A program made the translations under genes and the position numbers. Positions 51,766-64,000 of a stretch of 64,000 bases of DNA are shown here, piece after piece (position 1 is the stretch's first letter; each line of letters starts with the position of its first letter). The notes beneath the pieces are model-generated. The model was given only the letters and a program-made list of their open reading frames with translations. It made no database searches and was not told the origin of the DNA. Source of the stretch: Epiperipatus broadwayi (lineage: Eukaryota > Onychophora > Udeonychophora > Euonychophora > Peripatidae); the NCBI GenBank assembly GCA_028023455.1, contig JAQFVV010012442.1, positions 1,836,903 to 1,900,902 of the forward strand, given 5' to 3'.

Positions 51766-53075
51766 CCAAATTCATAGGTTAGAATATTGACAATGTGTTG
51801 ACGTTAGATTGGTTCTAAGCTCCCGAGTGATTGTCTTGAAAAGTTTGATGGCAATCACAGTGTTTTAGATTTGATTAGAGCAATGATAAATCATTTCAAT
51901 TGACTATTTAAATGCTATTTTGAAGTTGCCTTGGCATATAGTGTAATTTGGAAGATTATTTTCTTTAGTAAACAAGATTGTTTTTTGTATCAAGGAAATA
52001 ACCTGAGAGGCATGGTGATCTTTTACTGCATACAATGAAGTTGTTAGTTTTGGAGCAATAATTTAATTCAGTTTTTTACATTATTCTCAACTAGATTTTT
52101 TTATCCATATCCTCAAGTGAAATATGACAAAATTATTTAAAGAAGGGTATATTATATTTGTTGTTCTTTTTTAGATAAAATATTGTAATGATAGAATGAT
52201 CAGTGATGTTAGGATTTCTGATGAAGTGTTGAGTGTAGTATTTATATAAAATAAAAAATATGATAGTCAAGATGCATATAGACTTTAGTTGGGATAAGAT
52301 CTGTAGCTAGAAAAATCTGTATTTCAAGGTGCATTATTTTTCAATATATTTACTGCCTTGTAGTAATTTTTTAAGAAGACTGATATTGGGCAGATATTCA
52401 TCAGCTTCTTTTAAATTAGGAGATCAAAATTTTTAACATCAACATTAAGGCCAAAAAGAAGTTTGTAAATTTTTGATATCATAGGAATACAGAGGAATTT
52501 GAGATGGAGTTGATATTGAATAATTTACAGTTCTTACAAACATTTAATGATTTGGAATTTTTTTTTTTTTTAATTTTTGTGTTATTTTATTCTGGTTATA
52601 AAGTGTGATATATTGATTTGCTTCATCAAATTAAATACTGAGGCCTGTATCTTTTTCATGAACATACAAAGCAGAACTAAGATATTTATTTCTAATTAAA
52701 AATTTGCTTTTGATATTGAATTTAATTTGCATATGATTATGATAAGAGATTAAAAGAAATGAAAGAGACACATTGTATCAATATTATAGTTAATTTATTA
52801 ACAGAACAATATACTTGAGTAAATATATACAAATAATAGAAAAGTGGTCTTTCTCAGTAGAACATTAAACTTACATGGCATTAGTAATACTTGATTTATA
52901 AAAGTACTATTGGATATTCTTTAAGCTATCAGTATCTATTATTCATGTATATGTTGATATTTTAAAAATTGTAGAATTAATTCCAGGTTGTTGTTTTTTA
53001 TATATTATATATCACAGAATAGAAAAAAATCAAATCAGTAAATTAAAAACTCTAAATAATGCATTAACAAAACAA
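51766..53075. other. Non-coding DNA; possible 3' UTR of the sushi exon at its right end
   Basis: No coding signal. If the sushi exon (53076-53293, minus) is real, its 3' UTR would extend to lower coordinates. The first plausible poly(A) signal on the minus strand is AATAAA at about 52794-52799. A poly-T run lies near 52559-52572. Confidence 0.4.
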
Positions 53076-53293
53076 TTATTCCTTAGGGCAATTTACATTT
53101 GGATTGTCAGTCCATTTTCCATTATCACAGACAGTGCTATATTTGTTTCTTGAATGGATACAGCTGAAAATTTTTTCACTGCCATCATTAAGATAGGTAC
53201 CTTCTTCTATTACACGAGGTTTTGCATATTGTGGATTGTTCTGTTTAAATTCTAAGTAACTATAGGGTTTAGCATAAAGTGAAGCTGGACATC
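53076..53293 (-). CDS. Probable terminal exon encoding a sushi/CCP module
   Basis: Read on the minus strand, this stretch encodes about 72 residues ending in a TAA stop. It has the four-cysteine layout of a complement-control (sushi) domain: Cys in GCPASLY, then FSC, TVC and NVNC, with the invariant Trp between the third and fourth (NGKWTDNPNVNC). The family spans about 60 residues and pairs Cys1-3 and Cys2-4; the spacing here fits. Such modules are extracellular binding domains of secreted or membrane proteins. The codon for the residue before Cys1 is split at an AG (53294-53295), giving a phase-1 junction, the usual phase for sushi exons. The 3' splice site is odd: instead of a polypyrimidine tract it follows a (TA)n run. 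No upstream exon or signal peptide was found in the window; codons upstream of the AG are microsatellite. It may be an exon of a living gene or a captured or decayed one. Confidence 0.6.
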
Positions 53294-53384
53294 CTTGTAT
53301 ATATATATATATATATATATATATACAAGAGATATAGAATATATACGTGTGTGTGTATATATATATATATATATACACACACGT
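53294..53384. repeat. Double (TA)n foldback beside the sushi exon
   Basis: CTTGTATA (53294-) is mirrored by TATACAAG (to 53329), and ACGTGTGTGTGTATA (53345-53359) by TATACACACACACGT (to about 53384). The order is L-(TA)n-L'-R'-(TA)n-R as at 14.2 and 54.0 kb. The left part overlaps the presumed splice acceptor of the sushi exon. Confidence 0.8.
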
Positions 53385-53400
53385 TAATTCTTATATTTTT

Positions 53401-53643
53401 ATGGTACAATAACAAGTACCTTCCCCAGGGCATCCTCTTTCACAAATAATGGGAATGCATGTGAGATTTAAAATCATTTATATCTTTTTCTTTCTCTTCA
53501 TATTTAAATTGTATTGGTTGATAAATTTTGAAATTTATTTTGATTTCCAATAGCTTTTTCCAAATATTGTTAATCTTCTTTAATTCACACCTTTCATTTA
53601 TGTACATGGGCCATTTACAAATTTCGATAGCTTCTCTTATCAA
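53401..53643 (-). pseudogene. Retroelement ORF C-terminus (Penelope-like?), minus copy
   Basis: The minus strand encodes about 67 residues starting REAIEICKWPMYINERCELKK, with INNIWKKLLE following. This resembles the C-terminal text (R)EA-(I/L)-x-I-x-x-x-x-x-x-(I/M)N-(R/K)-x-x-G...L...W found after GIY-YIG endonucleases of Penelope-like and some related retroelements. The homologous sequence continues past the stop as KRMPWGRYLLLY in the same frame. It pairs as an inverted repeat with 53708-53952. It is too short to be functional, and the family assignment is from memory of the motif. Confidence 0.55.
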
Positions 53644-53707
53644 TCTTTAGTCACATTTTTAAAGTTTGATAAAACAAATATTCTAGCAAAATTGAACAAT
53701 ATGACCA

Positions 53708-53952
53708 GAAACTGCTAAGAAAAGCTATAGAGATTGCTAAAAGGCCCAAAAGCATAAATAAAAGGTGTGAATAAAAGAAGATTAACAAGGTTTGGAAGTA
53801 GCTATTGGAAGACCAAATACATTTTAAAACTTCTCAACTAATAGAATTTAAATATAAAGAGAAAGAAAAAGATAAAAATGATTTTAAATCTCAGATTCAC
53901 TCCTATGATTTGAGAAAGAGAATGCTCTGAGGAAGGTACTTGTTATTGTACT
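53708..53952 (+). pseudogene. Retroelement ORF C-terminus (Penelope-like?), plus copy
   Basis: In plus orientation the translation reads RKAIEIAKRPKSINKRCE, stop, KKINKVWK, stop, LLEDQIHFKTSQLIEFKYKE and so on to GRYLLLY, aligning residue by residue with the minus copy at 53401-53643. At DNA level the two are reverse complements of about 245 bp separated by about 65 bp. Two internal stops show decay. The end, GAGGAAGGTACTTGTTATTG, matches the start of the minus copy. Confidence 0.55.
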
Positions 53953-53974
53953 GAAATGTCAGCTATTTTACTAC

Positions 53975-54091
53975 ATGGAATATTTCAATTATATATATAT
54001 ATATATATATATATAATTGAAATATTCCATTATAATTATTTTGCTTAATATATATATATATATATATATATATTAAGCAAAATAATTATAA
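53975..54091. repeat. Double (TA)n foldback, L' and R' directly abutting
   Basis: ATGGAATATTTCAATT (53975-53990), (TA)n, exact inverse (54015-54030); then, starting on the same base, a 20-bp arm (54030-54049), (TA)n, exact inverse (54072-54091). L' and R' join with no spacer. This is the cleanest example of the L-(TA)n-L'-R'-(TA)n-R arrangement. Confidence 0.95.
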
Positions 54092-58876
<4,785 letters not shown>

Positions 58877-59119
58877 GTGGTCATAAACCCAGTATAATTT
58901 GTGTGTATGTGACTCCTGATGAATATTCCATACATTTTTTATTTATTCAAAATAATAATGATAGACAATAATAATCGTATTTGTCTTCAGATGATAATCA
59001 TCACCAACATACAAGTGTGCTAGTTCAAATTCCTCATAAATTAGTTGAGATTCAAGTTATTTTAATCTGTAATGTGTTAATTTTGAAAATAAATGTATTA
59101 TGAATTGTTACATGACAGA

Positions 59120-59172
59120 GGGATATATATAGATATATATACATATATATATATATATATCTCTGTATATTT

Positions 59173-59226
<54 letters not shown>

Positions 59227-59235
59227 TAAATTACA
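59120..59235. repeat. (TA)n tracts with degenerate inverted flanks
   Basis: CAGAGGGATATATAT, (TA)n, ATATCTCTG, then TATTTAGATAT, (TA)n, ATATTCTAAAT. Allowing a few small indels the order is again L-(TA)n-L'-R'-(TA)n-R, but with imperfect arms, unlike the exact arms elsewhere. Confidence 0.55.
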
Positions 59236-60660
59236 TGATTTAGCTTGTAATTTAGCCTATCATATTTTTATTGTTTTTTGTTAAACTTTTGTTTAATAGG
59301 ATGATTTAGTTAGAACAGTTTAAAATCAATTAGTAAACTATTGAAACTATTTACTTCAACTATATATATGTCGTTTTTTTTTTTATAATTCATCCAAATG
59401 TATCAATTCCAACATAGTTTGTTAGTGAGACAATTATGTATTATCCATTGTAATATGCTACTACATATTTTAATAGTGCCTATGCATGGCAAACAACTTT
59501 CAATGGCATTGTAAATAAATTTTGCTTATGCATATCAAAATTGAAAATAAATGTATTTGTTGATTATTTAAACCTAGTTTTTATTTAATTTTTTTATATG
59601 CAATTTGTCTTCCGTCCAGAATTCTTACTTATAACAGAAATCTTAGTAAATCAAATGATTGATTTTATGTAGATCCAATACCTCAATGTTGATAAAAATG
59701 CAAAGATTCCATAAATGCTTCAATTCCAAGATGGAATTGTAATCAAAAGAAATAAATATTTACTTAATCTTGTTTTGGATTATTTAATCCATTTTTTCAG
59801 ACTGCAAATTATTTATTTATTTTATTAATAAAAGTACAGTAATCAAACAAAATGATTTTATTGTGTTTTTGATGTGGTAGTAGAAACATATAAAAGGACC
59901 CTTTATTTCTATTATTTCAAGTGACATCCTGAATAAAAGGCTATAATTTTTTAATTTTATGTAATTTGTTTTTGCAATTGTTAAGCAGGTTAAACACTTC
60001 TTTATGTAATGATTATTGTTACTATAGTATATTGGGATACAATTAGTTTATAAGAGAAGTATTGGTCTCCTAATGTCTGTCAGAATGTCAGTCATTTATT
60101 TTAATGCTATACAACAGTATATTTTCCAAAATTAACAAGAACCCTGGTATCATTATTTATTATATTATTAATCATTAGTGACTTCATTTGTATCATAATT
60201 ATGGTGGTGGCAAAAGATATTCATTATTATTTATTGTACCATGAGAAAGTAGATCAGGTCATGTCAATAAATAATTGTTTGATGGTAGAGATTTTCTGTA
60301 TCACATATTAAAGAGAAGATATACAGATTCTATTAGATGTTACTAGAAGTTAAAAATATTTATTGCTCAGAGAATGCATTTTGATGAAGGGGAATGTGTG
60401 TTTTTGAAAGTGCTGCATAGGAATGACTGAAGTATTTCCTCTTCTAGTTTATTCACTTATTTATAATTATACATATTATTTTTACTTTGAAATTTCCTTT
60501 TATCTAATAAATGTCACTGAAGTAAACATATGGCAAAATATTTAACCACCCACTTAGCTTAGCCTGGATAGATTTTTGATTTTTGTCATAGTAATCAGTC
60601 TCACCATTGTAACTTTCATTTTATTTTATCTTAATTATTTTTATTGGTTAGAATATTTGG
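59236..60660. other. AT-rich non-coding DNA
   Basis: Nothing recognised. Two related phrases (TTGAAAATAAATGTATT at about 59083 and 59541) hint at a small dispersed repeat. Confidence 0.5.
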
Positions 60661-60824
60661 TATTACTGGGTGGGCCATAATATGCCGATAGATGGCGCCT
60701 CAGTTCCCATCAAGAAGTATGCAATCAATTTTTTTTCTAAGAAATCGCTCAAAATGCATACAGTTTAAAAAGTACAAACACAAGTGGAAATTGATAAAAC
60801 ACATAAAATAAAAAAACTCCAAAT

Positions 60825-61200
60825 GATTAATTGAAATGGCTCAAAAATAAGTAAAATACAAATTAAAAAATTGCTTCCCCAAGCGATTAATTGAAATGGC
60901 TCAAAAATAAGTAAAATACAAATTAAATCGGTAAAATACATACTCCCCCAAGCAATTGATTGAAATGGTTCAAAAATAAATAAAATACAAATTTTTCAAA
61001 ATAGAAATTGCTCCCTCACTAATTTAAAATTATTATTATACAAAAATTCATAAATTTTAAAAAACTACACACATCAAAAAAAGCAATAACGCCATTATTT
61101 TTTGAGTTTAAAAAAAAACACCACATGTGAAGAAATGGCTCAAAAATAAGTAAAATACCAATTGCAAAAACAGAAATCCCCCCTCACTAATTTAAAATTA
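60825..61200. repeat. Degenerate minisatellite, unit ~60-70 bp
   Basis: TTGAAATGGCTCAAAAATAA recurs at 60831 and 60891, as TTGAAATGGTTCAAAAATAA at 60960, and with a changed start (AAGAAATGGCTCAAAAATAA) at about 61130. Each is followed by GTAAAATAC-type sequence and a C-rich motif (TTCCCCAAGC, TCCCCCAAGC, CTCCCTCACT, CCCCCTCACT). Confidence 0.85.
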
Positions 61201-62263
61201 TCATTTTAAAATTATTGAAAAAATACTTACAAAAGATAGTCATGTAGCATATTTTGATACATCTGCTTAACTTTTATGACGATGTATTAAAACAGTTTTG
61301 GAAGAAAATGTTGAGTAAAGGGGAAAAATTAATATAAAAACTGGGCTAACTTTTTAAAAATTATTTCCAAGAATATTCTTATTTTTCCAAAGTGTGTTCA
61401 GATAATTTCTAAGAAATAAACTTCAAAAACTAATTTTAGCTTGGAAACATATTTCTTTATATATGTGAATCGGTTACCTCGAAATTGTCACTCTTATGCA
61501 AAGAAAAGCAAATTTTAGATAAGAAAATTTATAACTTAGAAGTAAATAATTTTTAAAAAATAGCAAAGCTTAAAAATCTATAACCTTGCCACTCCCTTCA
61601 CATATATGTATGTGTAAAAACCCACACACCAGGTACTGTTTACATCTATTATTTAAATTTATAACTTTAAATTAGTAATTATTTATGCGTGCTTTAACTA
61701 TATATATTAGCTAGTATTATTTTAAATATGCATTTATATAAATATATGCATATACATTCATATACATATTATTATCATTTCATCAAGTTTCTTTTAATAT
61801 ACGCTAACTTGAAGGGATGTAAACTAAGAAAAATATACTACTATGGAACCAAGTAGATGAAACTTTATGATAGGTAAAGAATACCATTTCAATATTAAAA
61901 GTTTCAAAATGAAATGTGATGTAATAGACCTCTCACATTAAAAATTAGAATCGCTTGGCAAAATGAAATGTGACATAAGACCCCCACCCCCGAATAATTT
62001 CTAAATTGGATTCATAACAATTGGTTATTTATATATTTATTTCAACACTTTAATGTAATTAAAAGCTTAATTTATATAACTGAAATTATTTGCTCATCAT
62101 TATATTACATAATTTAACATAATATAGCATAACCATTCCTTGTCATGATGGGGGTTTACTCCGAAGATTTTATACGTTAATTAACGGATTTACTTTATTT
62201 AATTTATTTAAGATCCTAAATAATAATAATAATAACTTGGCATCTTTATGACTCAGCTAGCCC

Positions 62264-62287
62264 GGGGGGTGGGGTGGGGGGGGGTGG
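62264..62287 (+). other. G-rich tract, G-quadruplex candidate
   Basis: Runs of 6, 4 and 9 G separated by single T, then GG. This satisfies the run pattern for an intramolecular quadruplex (four runs of at least three G can be drawn from it) and is the strongest G-tract of the window. Confidence 0.7.
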
Positions 62288-62558
62288 AAGAGTAAAAAAA
62301 AAGTGTAAATATGATTTATAATCTAACTATTGGTTCTTGCCATCTTTCAAGGTAAATACAATTATACACATATAAAAAATATGTTTTCTATTAAAATGTG
62401 ATACTTATTTCAAGAGATGATAACTAAATCAGGAACAAGATTAATGATTCAATGAAATAAATAAAACACATATAAATATTTTATAAATTGTCTAGGTTAA
62501 TAGCAGCAATAAAATTCTTACATTTTTAAGTTACAGTTATATGAAATAATAATATTAA

Positions 62559-62669
62559 ATGTTTACTGACATTCTTGAGGGCTTCTTTGAAGTGGATAAG
62601 CGAATTCATGGTAAGGAATGGGTGGTGGACAATGAGGAAATATTTTATCCTTTACATTATGCTCAGTAA
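62559..62669 (+). CDS. Short ORF of unknown significance (36 codons)
   Basis: ATG to TAA, 36 residues, containing EGFFEVDKRIHGKEW followed by VVDNEEIF. Composition is mixed and protein-like, unlike the Ile/Leu/Phe/Lys strings that AT-rich DNA produces here, and the DNA is less AT-rich than its surroundings. There is no recognised domain. The CAG followed by GTAAAG at about 62737-62745 resembles a splice donor but lies 70 bp downstream of the stop. It may be a fragment of a decayed transposon protein or chance. Confidence 0.2.
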   Translation: MFTDILEGFFEVDKRIHGKEWVVDNEEIFYPLHYAQ

Positions 62670-63267
62670 CAGTTCAGATGCTCAGCTTTCATCAGCTATG
62701 ACCCAGAGAAGCTGACTTACATGTATATCTTTTCAGGTAAAGTACACATTGCTATTTTTAATTTAAGCATAGATATAATGAAAGTTCTTTCACCAATAGT
62801 TCTTCAATATTTCATATATTAATAATTGTTGTAAAAATAATCCAATCAACCATAACAAAGCCACTCAGTCTTTATTTACATCAGGTTTTGTCTGCAGCAT
62901 GTTTCAAGGAAAGCTATTAGCAGATGTTCTTTAAGTGCATTTCTTCCTTGCATTCATATTTGGCACCACTCTGCCTTGCTATGCATTGTATTTATATTAA
63001 CTATTACAATATATGTCCTCTGAAAGAGTAACAACTAACTATTTTAGTATTGCTCTAGGGATACAGCAGTTATTTTACATTTAGTATAATTTTATGTTAA
63101 ATCTAATCTTGTAAGTCTTGCTCGATCTTATATAACTTTAAATTCATCTAAACTAAATGAAATTCACTTGAGATTATTATACCTATTTTGTTTTATTTTT
63201 GCTTGAAAATATATTAATATGCTATGATTGATTCAGAACATTGTTTAATATAAAATTTAGTTATTCA
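62670..63267. other. Non-coding DNA
   Basis: Nothing recognised; composition is less AT-rich up to about 62990. Confidence 0.45.
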
Positions 63268-63662
63268 ATGCCATTACAACTGTTTTTGATGTGTGTGTAC
63301 TTTTTTAAAATTCATGTATTTTGAGCGATGTTTTTGATCTTTGTGTGTGTGTGTGTGTGTATGTAGTTTTAAAAATATACTGCCATTACAACTGTTTTTG
63401 ATGACTCAAAGTTTGAATGTTCCTTTTGCCTACTTTAAAACCATCCTTATTGTATTTTTAAAATCATCTGCAATCTGTTTGAACAAGCTTCTCCAAATAA
63501 TTTTCATGCAAAATTCTCAAAGTTTGAATGTTCTTTTTGCCTACTTTGAAGCCATCCTTGTTGTATTTTTATAATCAACTGCAATCTGTTTGAACAAGCT
63601 TCTCCAAATAATTTTCATGAAAAAATCTAAGTTTGAATGTTTTTTTTGCCTACTTTGAAACA
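63268..63662. repeat. Tandem repeat, unit ~111 bp
   Basis: GTTTGAATGTTC-type sequence followed by TTTGCCTACTTT recurs at 63411, 63522 and 63631; TGCAATCTGTTTGAACAAGC and CTCCAAATAATTTTCATG occur twice. A further upstream partial unit is indicated by TGCCATTACAACTGTTTTTG at 63269 and 63381. A short (TG)n run (63341-63360) interrupts the upstream unit. The 77-codon frame across it is an artefact of the repeats. Confidence 0.9.
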
Positions 63663-63699
63663 ATTCACATGATCACATTTCTTATACTAGCACATTAAT

Positions 63700-63935
63700 T
63701 GTTGATAAACAGAGCAAAACTCTCCATACAGTATTGCCACCTGTGCTAAAAATAGAGTAATCAATGGATGCCAGAAGGCTTGTGCATAAAATCCCTATCT
63801 AATGCCTACTCATCCAATATCCCCAGACTAGTTTCTGGCTTGTGGCCTTCATCAGTGAGGAGCTTTGGATCTGAGAGCACTGCATCTAGATCTTAGGATC
63901 TAATGCAACCCTCTAGCAACCACCTTTTATCTTTA
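63700..63935 (-). repeat. Dispersed repeat, minus-oriented copy
   Basis: Reverse complement matches 35525-35720: CAGTGCTCTCAGATC, CTCACTGATGAAGG, ACTAGTCTGGGG, GATGAGTAGGCA and TTTATGCACAAGCC. It also extends into ATACTGTATGGAGAGTTTTG, which matches an arm of the foldback at 35219-35359, so in this copy the two parts are contiguous. It is less AT-rich than its surroundings and non-coding. Confidence 0.75.
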
Positions 63936-64000
63936 CTTAACTACAAAACTATGAGAATGAAACTGAAACACAAAAAATATTTTCAATCTAAGCTCAATAG

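Larger units (their letters stand above)
60661..62290. mobile_element. Repeat-rich block, possible non-autonomous element
   Basis: The block opens with a less AT-rich phrase (ATGCCGATAGATGGCGCCTC, about 60683), carries the minisatellite at 60825-61200, a ~56-bp partial duplication near 61907-61985 (AAAATGAAATGTGA... twice) and ends at a G-tract. No coding capacity. Element class and true ends could not be established, and no second copy is in the window. Confidence 0.3.

Noticed and set aside
60825-61200. Possible CRISPR-like array from spaced repeats
   Set aside because: The repeats are imperfect, spacing is uneven and the genome is eukaryotic; this is a degenerate minisatellite.

Overview
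This is a 64 kb piece of an animal nuclear genome. It is very A+T-rich (roughly three quarters A+T by eye) and almost free of genes. It has no bacterial-style operons and no long open frames. What it has instead is long simple repeats ((TA)n, (TG)n, (ATT)n, a 530-bp (TAGA)n tract), decayed retroelements, foldback repeats and one probable exon ending in a complement-control (sushi) module. The mixture of (TA)n/(TG)n compound microsatellites, large LTR elements and metazoan-type retroelement debris suggests an invertebrate; an octopod cephalopod or similar large-genome lophotrochozoan is my best guess, but this is inference without any database search.

Layout. 1-3956: unannotatable AT-rich DNA. 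4004-9289: a complete, recent LTR retrotransposon with two nearly identical ~2.26-kb LTRs around a 772-bp internal region with no ORF, inserted in a (TA)n/(TG)n microsatellite. 9438-9647: a ~210-bp foldback. 9648-12343 and 14362-16500: two diverged direct copies of one long non-coding repeat; the second runs directly into a decayed coiled-coil/Gag-like ORF (16474-17397). 20050-24331: a compositionally distinct block, possibly an old element. 26802-27010: a second ~209-bp near-palindrome. 28480-29200: a dead non-LTR reverse transcriptase. 34.7-41.6 kb: mostly featureless. 41960-45955 and 46200-51765: an old tandem duplication of ~4 kb of non-coding DNA, in which copy 2 has gained several insertions, one of them a ~580-bp foldback. 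53076-53293 (minus): probable terminal sushi exon. 53401-53952: two C-terminal fragments of one retroelement ORF (Penelope-like, tentative) in inverted orientation. 54691-55224: (TAGA)n. 60.7-62.3 kb: repeat-rich block with a minisatellite and a G-tract. 63.3-63.9 kb: tandem and dispersed repeats.

The most unusual structure is recurrent: at many (TA)n tracts the flanking sequence is copied in reverse complement on the far side. In the fullest form the order is L-(TA)n-L'-R'-(TA)n-R, at about 10.2, 14.2, 53.3 and 54.0 kb, with simpler versions at 12.9 and 30.0 kb. It is either a footprint of template switching at TA cruciforms or a systematic gap-closing artefact of assembly; raw long reads would decide.

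No genes can be said to work together here. The only candidate host-gene piece is the sushi exon, whose upstream exons would lie at higher coordinates, possibly beyond the window.
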